From: Aldehydirespirator sp028819505
GTDB taxonomy: Bacteria; Actinomycetota; Acidimicrobiia; Acidimicrobiales; Aldehydirespiratoraceae
Direction: 5' to 3'
NCBI GenBank assembly: GCA_965207755.1
Contig: OZ242297.1
Span: 2,542,001-2,606,000 of the forward strand
Length of the DNA: 64,000 nt
Below the pieces are notes generated by a model that saw only the letters and a program-made list of their open reading frames with translations, was not told the origin of the DNA and did not search any database. A program made the position numbers and the translations under genes. This document shows positions 1 to 9,026 of this stretch, piece by piece (the first letter of the stretch is position 1; each line of letters begins with the position of its first letter).

Positions 1-2
1 GG

Positions 3-440
3 CTGGCCGCGGCCCGCTCCACCGGCATGGGGTCGGAGCTGCACGACATGTACGAGTCCTGGCAGTTCTTCCGCACGTTCGTGTCCAACGTGGAGATGAC
101 CCTGTTCAAGACCGACCTGGCCATCGCCCGCCACTACGTGGCCACACTCGTGGAACCGGCCCTGCACTGCCACTTCGACGCAGTTTGCGCCGAGTACGAC
201 CGGACGGTGGCCGAAGTCACCTCGCTCACCGGCCGGGGCCTGCTCGAGGACCTGCCCATCCTGCGCCGCACGCTGGCGGTGCGTGACGCCTATCTCGACC
301 CGATCAACGTGCTGCAGGCCGATCTCCTGGCCCGGCACCGGGCCGGGCGGGCCGGAGGCTCAGCTGAGGACGAGCTGCTGCTTCGCACGCTGCTGCTCAC
401 CGTCAACGGAGTGGCCGCCGGCATGCGCAACACCGGCTAG
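3..440 (+). CDS. ppc: Phosphoenolpyruvate carboxylase, C-terminal part (cut by window start)
   Basis: PEP carboxylase makes oxaloacetate from phosphoenolpyruvate and bicarbonate in the cytoplasm, refilling the citric acid cycle. Only the last about 145 residues are here; the frame is open from base 3 and the gene begins before the window. The visible end is diagnostic: MYESWQFFRTFVSNVEM matches the conserved segment near the C-terminus of bacterial PEPC, and the protein finishes with TVNGVAAGMRNTG, the near-invariant terminal tail of the family. In many actinobacteria ppc lies near the gap-pgk-tpiA-secG cluster; here that cluster is 36 kb away. The identity is secure from the tail alone; nothing can be said about the catalytic half. 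Confidence 0.93.
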   Translation: MAAARSTGMGSELHDMYESWQFFRTFVSNVEMTLFKTDLAIARHYVATLVEPALHCHFDAVCAEYDRTVAEVTSLTGRGLLEDLPILRRTLAVRDAYLDPINVLQADLLARHRAGRAGGSAEDELLLRTLLLTVNGVAAGMRNTG

Positions 441-462
441 ATCACTGGCTACGGCCTAGCAA

Positions 463-1908
463 TCAGAGGTTCAGCTTGCTGACGAGTCTCTCGATGCTGG
501 CGCCGGTCCTTGAGCCCGCCAGCCCGGAGCGGATCTGTCTGCGGACTGTGTCGCAGGAAATGATCTGGTTTGCGGCAGCCGCTTGGGTGCGCAGCGCCGT
601 CAGAGCGACAGCCGCCTCTGCTGCGGCTTGTGCGCCGCGGCCTGCCAGCAGCCGGTGGAGCCGCTCGGATGGGTCGTACTGGGGGACATTCAGCTTCCAT
701 AGGTGCTTGTGGAGGTCGCGGGCGCCGAATTGCCCCTTGGGCATGAGGGGCTCGACGGCGTCGCGCAGCGTGTCGCTGTTGATGATCGCCGCGAGGTAGT
801 GGGCCTCGTCGGCACTGACACACTCGATCCAGTAGAGCGTGTTGTCGATCAGTGCTCGGGATCCTTCGAGCACCGCGGCCGTAGGCCTTCCAGACTTGCT
901 GTAGAGGAGTCGGATCGCAGCCGTCGGCACCTGGTTGCTCAGCTTGTTCATTGTGTCGAGTTGCTCGATGAGGCTGAGCCTGTTCGTGGCGGGCTCTTCG
1001 GCGTTCCAGGCCTCGGCTGTGTCCTTCCAGCGTCCGCGGACGCGGCTGTCCAGTTCGTGGAGAGGCACATCGCCCGTCGTGGGGTCGGGCTTGGGCACGG
1101 TCGGGCTAAGTCGCGTGAACGGCAGCACAGCCTTGCTCGGGCCAGGTGGACCGCCACAGGGTGGACATCCACGCCGATGACCTGGTGCTGAAGCGCCGCC
1201 AGCGCGTGGTCGGGCTCTGTTCGCGCGGCAGCCGCAGCGGCGGCGTAAGCCTTGATTGCCTGGCGCAGGAACGTCCCCGACCCGCACGCCGGGTCGAGGA
1301 CCCTCTGATTGAGCGGGTCGTCGACGGCGGTCTCGACGATCATCTCGGCGAGCCAGTCCGGTGTGTAGTGCTCGCCGAGGCGCTTGCGCTCCGCCGAGGT
1401 GATCACGCTCTGGTACAGGACGCTGGCCGATGTCGTAGTCGGCGCTCCCCCAGTCGAGCGCCCAGTGCCTTCCGTCGGCGAGGATGCCGAGCCGTTCCGG
1501 ACGGCCCGTCCGAGCCGCCTCGTCGAGGTAGCCGTCGAGCTGTTCGAGGTTCTCGGGGCTGGGTTCTGCGCCCACCAGGCCGATGCGCCTCTTGATCTCG
1601 AAGATCGCCTGCCCCGTGCGCAGGTCCGTGCGCTGCGACTCCAACTGGATGTCCTCGCGACGGGCCAGCCCCGACGCCAAGAGCAGATCGCGAATGCAGG
1701 AGCGGATGTCGGCCTCGCTGGCCTTGATGTCCGCATCGGTCACGACCGCCCGGTCGTGGCGGTCCAGCATCTCGCGGGCCGCTTTGGCCATGGCGGCTTC
1801 GTCGTGGCCGACAGCGGCTGTCGGCTGGCCCGACAGCGCCAGACTCCTAGTCTTGGTGACCATCGTGAGGTCACCCGTCGACTTGGGCGCTGTCTTCTCG
1901 GAGGTCAT
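463..1908 (-). pseudogene. Decayed adenine-specific DNA methylase (N-6 Mtase, restriction-modification type)
   Basis: Remnant of a large DNA methylase of the type IIG / Eco57I-like kind. The start (ATG at 1908) and about 160 N-terminal residues are in one frame, with a RecB-like endonuclease signature around FEIKRRIG. Near 1428 the reading moves to another frame that carries ERKRLGEHYTPDWLAEMI and DPACGSGTFLRQAI (SAM-binding motif I) and HPVAVHLARA. Near 1140 it returns to the first frame for the C-terminal target-recognition part (KLSNQVPTAAIRLLYS, LPMPKGQFGARDLHKHLW-like segment). The catalytic NPPY/NPPW motif and several hundred residues expected between are missing, so there are two frame breaks plus an internal deletion. 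The IS1380 element ends only 56 bp before the start codon. It cannot make a working methylase. Confidence 0.8.
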
Positions 1909-1959
1909 CGGGCCGACTCCCGAGCGAGGGATCTTGCTCGCACAACAGCACACAATCTA

Positions 1960-1963
1960 CTAG
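1960..1963. repeat. Target-site duplication CTAG, left copy
   Basis: CTAG directly abuts the left inverted repeat of the IS element and is repeated at 3653-3656 directly after the right inverted repeat. Its 4-bp length fits IS1380-family insertion. Confidence 0.75.
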
Positions 1964-3652
1964 CCCTGATCGTTCACGAAGGTGCGGCTGCGGTGGTTGC
2001 GGGTCCGCGGAAAAGCCCCTCCGATGTGGGATGATGCGTGTTGTAGACCACGTATCTGACCCACGGGAAGGGGCATCTCCGAGATGAAGTCTAACAGTGT
2101 TGGCGATGTGAGGGTGACAGGCGGCGGCGGGCAGGTCGCGGCGTATGGGGGGTTGTTCGTTCTGGGGCGTTTCTGTGATGGTTTGGGGCTGGGGTCTGCG
2201 TTGTCGGCTGCGGTTGCGCCGAGGGGTGAGCGGGCGCCTGTTCATGATCGGGGCAGGGTGCTGGTGCATGCTCTGTTGATGTTGGCGGGCGGCTGGGAGT
2301 GCTGCGCGGACATCGAGCATCTGCGGGCTCAGCCTGTGTTGTTCGGCGAGGTGGCGTCGGACTCGACGCTGTATCGCACGCTGCGGGAGCTGAGCCCTGA
2401 TGTGGTGGCGAACTTGTTGGCGGCGGCGGCTGAGGTGCGCGCCGCTGTGTGGGAGCGCGGCGGCGGGGTGTCGGGCGATGCGCCGGTGGTGCTCGACATC
2501 GACTCGACGCTGGTGGAGGTCCACTCTGAGAACAAGCAGGGCGCGGCGGCGCATTTCAAGGGAGGGTTCGGGTTCCATCCGATGCTGTGCGCCGCAGACG
2601 GCGAGCCGCTGTCGGTGATGCTGCGCCCCGGCAACGCGGCCGCCAACAGCATCGGTGACCACATTGCGGTGCTCGACGCGGCTGTGGGGCAGCTTCCCGC
2701 CGCGGCGGCGGCCGGGCACCGAGAAGGCGACGGCGCCGCCGCGGCGGCGCGAAAGATGCAGTTGCGCACAGACGCCGCCGGGTGCTCGACGGAGATCGCG
2801 GCCGCCTGCCGGGCCCGCAACATCGAGTTCTTGTTGACGGCGCGCTCCAACAACGAGGTCACTGCGGCCATAGACCACAGCCGCTTCGACCGCGAGGGCT
2901 GGCAGCCGGCGCGGCGCGCCGACGGCGAGCTCGACGACAGCGCCCAGGTCGCGGACCTCAGCGCCCTCGTCGAGCTCAAAGACTGGCCCCGAGGCACCAG
3001 GTTCATCGCCCGCCGCGAGCGGCGCCACCCCGGCGCGCAGCGCAGCCTGTTCGACTCGGACCTGTGGCGCTACCGCGGGTTCTACACCGACGCCGCCGGA
3101 GACCCCGCCGAACTCGACGCGCACCACCGCGCCCACGCCTGCGTCGAGGACACCATCGACCGGCTCAAAGACTCCGGCCTTGAGCGCATGCCCTTCAGCG
3201 ACTACGACGCCAACAGCGCCTGGACCCAGCTCGTCGCGCTCTCGTCCGCGGTGGTGAGATGGTTCCAGCGACTCTGCCTCACAGGCCCCCTCGCCAAAGC
3301 CGCCCCCAAACGCCTCAGATGGCAGCTCTGGCACGCCCCCGGCAGGCTCGTGCGCTCCGCAAGAACATGGACCCTGCGCACCCTCGACTGGTGGCCCGCC
3401 GCCCCCCAACTCCTCGCCGCACACCGCAACTGCGGCCCCCCATAACGGCCCACACCGCCCCGAGCGCCACCGGCCGCGAAACCCCTGGCGCCACGCGCCC
3501 AAAACCCCAACGAACCCCCCGAAACCGGCCCGACACTCCAAACAGGCCACAACACCACCGGCGCGAACACCCGCCCCACATACCACCCGCCCCCAAAACA
3601 CACCAAAATACACTCTCACCGACCGCTCACGAATTCTCGTGAACGATTGGGG
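1964..3652 (+). mobile_element. Complete IS1380-family insertion sequence, 1689 bp
   Basis: Terminal inverted repeats are visible: the left end reads CCCTGATCGTTCACGA and the right end, on the opposite strand, CCCCAATCGTTCACGA (14 of 16 identical). The element is flanked on both sides by CTAG (1960-1963 and 3653-3656), fitting the 4-5 bp target duplication of this family. One full-length transposase gene fills it. The length of about 1.7 kb is typical. Intact ends, target duplication and open reading frame suggest a fairly recent insertion. The outer boundaries are read directly from sequence; the family assignment rests on the transposase. Confidence 0.9.
2084..3445 (+). CDS. IS1380-family DDE transposase
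   Basis: Cytoplasmic transposase of 453 residues that moves the surrounding element by a cut-and-paste DDE mechanism. The first acidic residue lies in VVLDIDSTLVEVHSENKQGA, the second in MQLRTDAAGCS, and the C-terminal glutamate region is HACVEDTIDRLKDSGLERMP, which is characteristic of actinobacterial IS1380 transposases. The N-terminal segment DRGRVLVHALLMLAGGWECC DIEHLR is also typical. ATG at 2084 is chosen because family members begin just before the VTGGGGQVAAYGGL region. No frame break is visible, so the enzyme is probably active. Confidence 0.92.
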   Translation: MKSNSVGDVRVTGGGGQVAAYGGLFVLGRFCDGLGLGSALSAAVAPRGERAPVHDRGRVLVHALLMLAGGWECCADIEHLRAQPVLFGEVASDSTLYRTLRELSPDVVANLLAAAAEVRAAVWERGGGVSGDAPVVLDIDSTLVEVHSENKQGAAAHFKGGFGFHPMLCAADGEPLSVMLRPGNAAANSIGDHIAVLDAAVGQLPAAAAAGHREGDGAAAAARKMQLRTDAAGCSTEIAAACRARNIEFLLTARSNNEVTAAIDHSRFDREGWQPARRADGELDDSAQVADLSALVELKDWPRGTRFIARRERRHPGAQRSLFDSDLWRYRGFYTDAAGDPAELDAHHRAHACVEDTIDRLKDSGLERMPFSDYDANSAWTQLVALSSAVVRWFQRLCLTGPLAKAAPKRLRWQLWHAPGRLVRSARTWTLRTLDWWPAAPQLLAAHRNCGPP

Positions 3653-3728
3653 CTAGCGGCCCGCCGGCCGCTGGGCTCTTGTTCCAGCCGTCGGCCGGCG
3701 AGATGCCTCACGCCAAGCTGGCGCCTGC

Positions 3729-4166
3729 CTATGCGTGTGGTAGTGACGATGGCGCCACGCTGAGGCTCTCGGCCACGGCACCGGCGTGGAGGCGGCGATC
3801 CCATACGGCCATGATCACGTCGGCAGCACCTATCTCCAGGGCGCTGGCAAGGTGGACCGCATCGACGCCGCGAAGTCTGTGGCGCTTAGCCAGCCGGCCC
3901 GCGGACCGCTCAACCGATGAGGTGAACTCCACAGGCCGCATCGCCGCCCACAGATCCTCCCAGTGCCGCTCGCACGACGTCAGGCTGTGTTCATCCAAGT
4001 CGTGGTTGCGGCCCGCCGCGGCCAGCGAAGCGCACACCTCTGGGTAGGCCAGACGGCTCGAGACCGCGGCGTCGCAGCCGTCCCATAGCGCGGCGGCGGT
4101 GTCGCTGCCGGACTCTTCTACCAGCAGCTTCACCAGGGCGCTGGCATCGAAATAGACGATTGCCAC
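3729..4166 (-). CDS. vapC: VapC-type PIN-domain toxin
   Basis: A 145-residue PIN-domain ribonuclease, the toxin half of a VapBC pair. Family members cut tRNA or rRNA and need a magnesium site made of acidic residues. Visible acids are D8 in the opening motif IVYFDASALVKLL, E43 in the segment LAYPEVCASL, D99 in LRGVDAVHLASAL, and a final acid in VMAVWDRRLHAGA. All four expected positions are present, so it looks functional. It follows the antitoxin gene on the minus strand with a 3-bp gap, so translation is probably coupled. No sign of truncation. Confidence 0.9.
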   Translation of the reverse strand: MAIVYFDASALVKLLVEESGSDTAAALWDGCDAAVSSRLAYPEVCASLAAAGRNHDLDEHSLTSCERHWEDLWAAMRPVEFTSSVERSAGRLAKRHRLRGVDAVHLASALEIGAADVIMAVWDRRLHAGAVAESLSVAPSSLPHA

Positions 4167-4169
4167 CGA

Positions 4170-4433
4170 TCAGCGCCGCTGCTCGCTCACCAATTCCGAG
4201 ACCGGGCGGCGGGCCCGCGGCCGCTGCTGTCCAGCCGCGGCGGGCCGGTCACCGCGCGCAGGTCTGGCGATGACTCCCCGGGCGGTGAGGGACTCGATCG
4301 TCGAAGCGGTGTCGACCCCGAGGAGCCGGGCCACTGGCACGCCCCGCTCGGTGACGACTACTTCCTCGCCGTCTCGGACCTGTTCGAGCCAGTGACTCAG
4401 GTGGGCCCGCAACTCGGTGACTGCAACGTCCAT
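4170..4433 (-). CDS. vapB: VapB-type antitoxin (Phd/YefM fold)
   Basis: An 87-residue antitoxin, placed just before vapC. The N-terminal half, MDVAVTELRAHLSHWLEQVRDGEEVVVTERGVPVARL, is the classic Phd/YefM DNA-binding dimer domain; the C-terminal half is rich in Arg, Pro and Ala and would wrap the PIN toxin. Proteins of this kind usually repress their own operon, with the toxin as co-repressor. ATG at 4433 is chosen because family members begin with a short MDVAVTEL-like stretch; an in-frame TTG at 4448 would add five residues. AGAGGA sits directly against the ATG. Confidence 0.87.
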   Translation of the reverse strand: MDVAVTELRAHLSHWLEQVRDGEEVVVTERGVPVARLLGVDTASTIESLTARGVIARPARGDRPAAAGQQRPRARRPVSELVSEQRR

Positions 4434-4615
4434 TCCTCTAGCGTACAACTCAGTTCATCCAATCTGTACATGTCGGTGCGCGCGGTGGGCCGAGCCGAGT
4501 TCATGGCCAGCACCTGCCGCCGGCCTGGATCCGACGTTGGTCGGGTGCTCAGAAATATACTTGAGTATCATGTAAATGGTTGATAAATGTCACAGGGGTG
4601 TGCGACAATGGGTCC

Positions 4616-6085
4616 ATGGCGATCGAACTGGTCGAGCGGCTTGATGAGGCGGCCTCGGAGTTGCTGGCGTGCGTCAAGCGGGGCGAGGTCTCCTCGGAGG
4701 AGGCGCTCGCTGTGCTGTCCGGGACCAGGGCGGTTCGCGGCAAGCTCGACGCAGTGCAGGCGCTGGCCGCCGCGAGCGTGGCCGGCAGCCGCAACCACGG
4801 CGATGGCGGGGCCCACGTGCTTGCCGAGAGCACCGGAATGTCGCGGCGCGACGCCGGTAACCAGGTTAAAACCGTTGAGGCGATCGGCGCGATGCCTGCG
4901 GTGCAGGATGCTGTCGAAGATGGTCGGGTGTCTCTCGCCAACGCCAAGCATCTCGCCGACGCGCTCGACAAGACCAGCGCCGGAGAGGTCGAGTCCGATG
5001 GCGAGCTGCTGGCCAAGGCGGAGTCGCTGCGGCCCGAGCAGTTCGCCAAGGAGGCCAAGCGGTGGACCGCTGAGCGTCAGGCCGACGGCGGCGAGGCGCA
5101 ATACCGCCGGCTGCGGGCCCGGCGGGCTGTGCGGATCTGGAACGGCGATGACGGCATGGTGCATCTGTACGGGCAGTTCGATCCGGTGACCGGGCGGCGC
5201 ATTCGCAACCGGCTCAACCGTGACGCCCACCGGCTGTTCGAGGCCGACAAGGAGCACGCCCGGGCCGGTGGCGAGACGCGCTCGCTGAAGCAGTGCATGG
5301 CCGATGCGCTGGAGAACATGACCAGAGGCATAGCCGGTGGCGGCAAGCCGTATGCCGACATCGCGTTGGTGGCCCGCCTCGACCCCGAGACCGAGAAGCT
5401 GATGGTCTCCACCGCTGACGGCGACCCGCTTCCCGCTTCGGTGATCGAGAGGCTCGCAGGCGAGTCGTCATGGTTCGGGCTGGTGCTCAGCGCCAAGGGC
5501 GTGCCTATGTGGAAGGGCCGCAACATCAGACGGGCCACCGAGTCGCAGTTTCAGGCGCTGATGGCCCTCTATGGCGGCTGCGCCGGCTGCGGCGAGCCCG
5601 ACGAGAACAAAGTGCACGCGCACCACATGAACCCCTTCGCCCGCGGCGGCGGCACCGACCTGGACAACCTGATTCCGCTGTGCTGGGGCTGTCACAACAA
5701 GATCCACGACCACGACTGGCAAGTCGTGGACGCTGGCGACGGCAAGCACACCATCAGACCCCCGAACCGCATCCACCACGGCTCGGCGCGCATACCCGAC
5801 ACCGTTGCCCTGTTCGGTCCGTCCGAGCAGACCGCCGACACCGCTGCCCTGTTCGGTCCGTCCGAGCAGACCGCCGACACCGCTGCCCTGTTCGGTCCGT
5901 CCGAGCAGACCGCCGACACCGTTGCCCTGTTCGGTCCGTCCGAGCAGACTGCCGACACCGCTCTCAGGCCCGCGGCCGGGTCCGGTGGCGGGGGCAGAGC
6001 CGGGCCTACCGGGCCGCAAGCCGCCCGGGCTGCGCTGCGCAGGGCCCGTGCGGCTCAGCGCGACTCACAGGCCGTCCGCACCTAA
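4616..6085 (+). CDS. DUF222 and HNH-endonuclease domain protein with a repetitive tail
   Basis: A 489-residue protein of the DUF222/HNH type that is abundant in actinobacteria; members are suspected mobile-type nucleases but their role is not settled. Residues about 1-300 form the helical DUF222 region. The HNH nuclease follows: CAGCGEPDENKVHAHHMNPF, then GGGTDLDNLIPLCWGCHNKI, with two CxxC knuckles for zinc and the HH and N-H catalytic positions present. After the nuclease a 13-residue unit, TVALFGPSEQTAD, is repeated four times, then a Gly/Arg/Ala-rich tail. ATG at 4616 is preferred over upstream TTG codons because the homologous protein at 48.9 kb begins at the equivalent point. The upstream 60 bp is unusually AT-rich. 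Confidence 0.85.
   Translation: MAIELVERLDEAASELLACVKRGEVSSEEALAVLSGTRAVRGKLDAVQALAAASVAGSRNHGDGGAHVLAESTGMSRRDAGNQVKTVEAIGAMPAVQDAVEDGRVSLANAKHLADALDKTSAGEVESDGELLAKAESLRPEQFAKEAKRWTAERQADGGEAQYRRLRARRAVRIWNGDDGMVHLYGQFDPVTGRRIRNRLNRDAHRLFEADKEHARAGGETRSLKQCMADALENMTRGIAGGGKPYADIALVARLDPETEKLMVSTADGDPLPASVIERLAGESSWFGLVLSAKGVPMWKGRNIRRATESQFQALMALYGGCAGCGEPDENKVHAHHMNPFARGGGTDLDNLIPLCWGCHNKIHDHDWQVVDAGDGKHTIRPPNRIHHGSARIPDTVALFGPSEQTADTAALFGPSEQTADTAALFGPSEQTADTVALFGPSEQTADTALRPAAGSGGGGRAGPTGPQAARAALRRARAAQRDSQAVRT
5801..5956. repeat. 39-bp tandem repeat, four copies, inside the HNH gene
   Basis: Four head-to-tail units of exactly 39 bp, each coding TVALFGPSEQTAD or TAALFGPSEQTAD. Copies differ by single bases only (GTT/GCT). 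The period is a multiple of three, so the frame is kept. Confidence 0.95.
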
Positions 6086-6261
6086 CGGCCGGCACCGGGC
6101 GGCGTCCTCAACCGGGCGGCTACCGGCACTGAAGCGCCGCTATCGCCGGGTGAGCCGCACCGTTGGCGGTGACCGCGACGACGGCGCTATGCGGAGGCGC
6201 TCGTCCACGGCGCCGGTGCCGAGACGGCGGCCCCTACCGACACGCAGGTGCTGACGCTTTG

Positions 6262-8154
6262 TCATAGAAACTCGAAGTCTGCTGGGTTCGGGGCGCGGGT
6301 CTGGCGCCAGTAGTCGATCAGCGGTAGTGGCCAGTTCTGGGCGATCCGGCCACTGGGGCTCTTGTACCAGCTGTTGACCGGCGAGATGCCCCAAGCCATC
6401 TGCGAGTTGTGCTCGTCCATCCGGGCCGAGTACCGGTCGTAGGCGCCGGTGCGGCAGTCCATGGCTGCCGCGCCCTGGGAGGCCAGGAGGCGCAGGCACT
6501 CGACCACGTAGTGGGTCGCGCACTCCGCGAAGTAGATGATGCTGCCGTTGACGACGATGTTGGTGTTGGGCCCGTAGATGCAGAACAGGTTGGGGAATCC
6601 GGGAATGCACACTCCGTTGTAGGCTCGGGCGTCGCCGGCCCAGGTCTCGTGCAGGTCGGCTCCTCCTCGCCCCGCCACCCGCATCGGCATCAGGAACTCC
6701 GAGGCCCGGAAGCCGGTGCCGAACACGATCACGTCGGCTCGGTGAAGGCGCCCGTCCGATCCACGCACACCTGCCGGCTCGATCCGCTCGACGCCGTCGC
6801 TGACCAGCTCCACATCGGGCCGTTTGAGCGTGCCGGCCCAGATGCCGTTGTCGAGCACCACCCGCTTGGCGCCCACCGGGTAGTCGGGCAGGACCTTTGC
6901 AAGCAGGTCGGGCCGGTCGCCGAACTGCGATTCCAGGTACAGGGTCAGCAGGCGGCGGGTCTCTTCGTTGCGGCGGCTCACGGCCTGATCGAGCGGTCCG
7001 TCCCAGGCCGGGTCGCGTCTCAGCGCACCGACGGTGCCCTCGTGGGTACACCAGAACAGCCGCAGCCGGAACCAGTGGGCGTAGCCGGGGATCAGCCGGA
7101 AGAGTTTCAGTAGGCCCTCGGCCAGCGGCTCGTGGTAGACGGGCCGCGGGATCAGCCACGGCGGCGTGCGCTGGAACACCGTGACGCAGGCGGCCTCTTC
7201 TGCCAGGTGCGGGATGAACTGCAGAGCGCTGGCCCCGGTGCCGATCACGGCCACCCGCAGGCCGTCCCAGTCGATGTCGTGGCGCCACGAGGAGCTGTGG
7301 AACTGCTCCCCCGCGAAACTGCCGATCCCTTCGATGTCTGGCATCAGCGGCCGGTTGAGCTGACCCACCGCCGACACGACCGCGCCGGCCGTGACAGCCT
7401 CCCCGCCGTCGAGCTGAAGGGTCCAGCGCCGTGCCCGCTCGTCCCAGGACATCGCGTCGACTCCGGTGCCGAAGCGAATGCGGTCGCGGATGCCCCAGCG
7501 GCGGGCGCAGTCCTGGAAGTAGTCGAGCAGGACCGACTGGCTGGAGTGGTACCCGGGCCAATCTGGGCGCTGCTCGCCGGCGTACGAGTACACATGGTTG
7601 AACACGTCCACCCGGCAGCCGGGATAGGTGTTCTCCAGCCAGGTGCCGCCCACGTCGCGGTTCTTCTCGAGAACCACGCAGCCCACCCCGGCCTGCTCGA
7701 GCCGGTGGGCGGCCAGGATGCCCGACATCCCCGACCCGATCACGGCTACCGGGTGGTCGGCATCGGCGGGCGGCCAGCCGTCCCCGCTGATCGGTTCGGG
7801 CACCCGCAGATCCCCGGTGACGGCCAACTCCTCGGCGAGCATCTGCCGGTAGCCGTCGTCGAGGTCGGCGCCGGTCAGCCAGTCGATGAGGGACGGCACC
7901 AGCGCGTCTCCGGCGCCTGCACCGGTGCCGGATGCTGGATCTCGCAATCTGGCCAGGCCCTTGCAGGCAAGGTCGCTCGCTCGCGCCAGTTGGTCCCCGT
8001 CCCAACCATCGTCGGGCTCCAGCGCTCGATCCGGGTCGAGCCACAGGTCGGCGGGCGCCAGGCCGGGATCTCCGGCGGCGTGGGCCAGCGCGGCCAGCAG
8101 GCTGGGAAGGTCGGCGTCCGCGACCAGTCGCCGGATCTCCTCAGCGCCCATCAC
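6262..8154 (-). CDS. Baeyer-Villiger-type flavin monooxygenase
   Basis: A 630-residue FAD- and NADPH-dependent monooxygenase of the class B type, inserting oxygen next to a carbonyl or oxidising a soft heteroatom. An N-terminal extension of about 130 residues precedes the first Rossmann site VAVIGSGMSGILAAHRL. The Baeyer-Villiger fingerprint FxGxxxHxxxW is present as FAGEQFHSSSW, followed by the second dinucleotide site VAVIGTGASALQF. The GTGFRASEFLMPM and CIYGPNTNIV segments are family-typical. The extension and about 630-residue length resemble the longer BVMO-like proteins of actinobacteria. GTG at 8154 or the next codon ATG at 8151 can start it. It stands alone on the minus strand, so the substrate is unknown. 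Confidence 0.88.
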   Translation of the reverse strand: MMGAEEIRRLVADADLPSLLAALAHAAGDPGLAPADLWLDPDRALEPDDGWDGDQLARASDLACKGLARLRDPASGTGAGAGDALVPSLIDWLTGADLDDGYRQMLAEELAVTGDLRVPEPISGDGWPPADADHPVAVIGSGMSGILAAHRLEQAGVGCVVLEKNRDVGGTWLENTYPGCRVDVFNHVYSYAGEQRPDWPGYHSSQSVLLDYFQDCARRWGIRDRIRFGTGVDAMSWDERARRWTLQLDGGEAVTAGAVVSAVGQLNRPLMPDIEGIGSFAGEQFHSSSWRHDIDWDGLRVAVIGTGASALQFIPHLAEEAACVTVFQRTPPWLIPRPVYHEPLAEGLLKLFRLIPGYAHWFRLRLFWCTHEGTVGALRRDPAWDGPLDQAVSRRNEETRRLLTLYLESQFGDRPDLLAKVLPDYPVGAKRVVLDNGIWAGTLKRPDVELVSDGVERIEPAGVRGSDGRLHRADVIVFGTGFRASEFLMPMRVAGRGGADLHETWAGDARAYNGVCIPGFPNLFCIYGPNTNIVVNGSIIYFAECATHYVVECLRLLASQGAAAMDCRTGAYDRYSARMDEHNSQMAWGISPVNSWYKSPSGRIAQNWPLPLIDYWRQTRAPNPADFEFL

Positions 8155-8314
8155 GGTTCTCCCGGCCAGCGACCAGATTCACGAGTCCGTCGGCGAAGCT
8201 CGCGGGGTGAACTCCTGTCAGGAAGCCACCGCACAGGTGGGGAATCGACGGGGGTCCGCCGTCGGAGTGCGCCGAAGGGGTCCATGTCCATCCAACGAGC
8301 CGGCAACCGGGACA

Positions 8315-9013
8315 CTACGACCGGTCGAAGGTGATCTCCTCGCCGCGGTTGATGCTCACCCAGTCGCGGGCCTCGATGTAGGGGCGGAACACCTCGGCGA
8401 TGGCCTGCTCGTCGTCACGGGACTTGGGCCGCTGGATCTCATAGAGGTGGGGGAACTCCAGCCATGCCGTCACCGCGTCCCACAGGCGCAGGGCCTCGTC
8501 CCCGAACGGCGGGTCGATCAGCACCGGTCCGAACAGGGCCTGACCGCCGAAGAACAGCGTCGGCACTCCGAAGCCGCCGGCGGCCACCACCCGGTCGTGC
8601 TCGGCCTTCACCTCGTCGTGGGTGGAGGCGTCTTCCAGGGCGGCGTCGACGGTGGCCGGGTCGAGGCCGATCTCACCGAGCAGCGCCCGGGCCACGTCGG
8701 GATCATGCACCCGCAGCCCCTCCTCGTGAAGGGCCCGGCCCGAGCGCTCGTACCAGGCGTCGAGGTGGTCCATGCTCCGGCGGCGCAGCACCGCGCCGAT
8801 GCGCATCAGCGACCAGCCGTAGGACCAGGGCCGTTCCCAGGGGTGCTTCTTGCCCTCGAAGAGGTTGATCTCCTCCAGGCTGAAGAAGCGCCAGTTGATC
8901 TCCAGCCCGTTCTGGCGGCGCACGTCCCGGATCCACCTGGACGTCTGGTAGGCCCACGGGCAGAGCACGTCGAAATGGAAGTCCACCACGCCGGTGTCGA
9001 CAGTGCCGGTCAC
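8315..9013 (-). CDS. DsbA-fold oxidoreductase-like protein
   Basis: A 232-residue thioredoxin-fold protein of the DsbA/FrnE group. VDFHFDVLCPWAYQTSRWIR near residue 10-30 carries a CPWA motif with only one cysteine, as in the mycothiol-dependent reductase (Rv2466c-like) and 2-hydroxychromene isomerase-type branches rather than true disulfide formers. The helical insert and the GVPTLFFGGQALFGPV cis-proline loop follow, where the V-P-T is the expected cis-Pro. No signal peptide, so cytoplasmic. GTG at 9013 is the only start before the fold begins. The likely role is thiol-dependent reduction or isomerisation; the substrate is not indicated by neighbours. Confidence 0.8.
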   Translation of the reverse strand: MTGTVDTGVVDFHFDVLCPWAYQTSRWIRDVRRQNGLEINWRFFSLEEINLFEGKKHPWERPWSYGWSLMRIGAVLRRRSMDHLDAWYERSGRALHEEGLRVHDPDVARALLGEIGLDPATVDAALEDASTHDEVKAEHDRVVAAGGFGVPTLFFGGQALFGPVLIDPPFGDEALRLWDAVTAWLEFPHLYEIQRPKSRDDEQAIAEVFRPYIEARDWVSINRGEEITFDRS

Positions 9014-9026
9014 GGCTGTCTCGGTC

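Noticed and set aside
1871..3619. Minus-strand ORF of 582 residues across the IS element
   Set aside because: Antisense to a complete transposase gene within clear IS ends.
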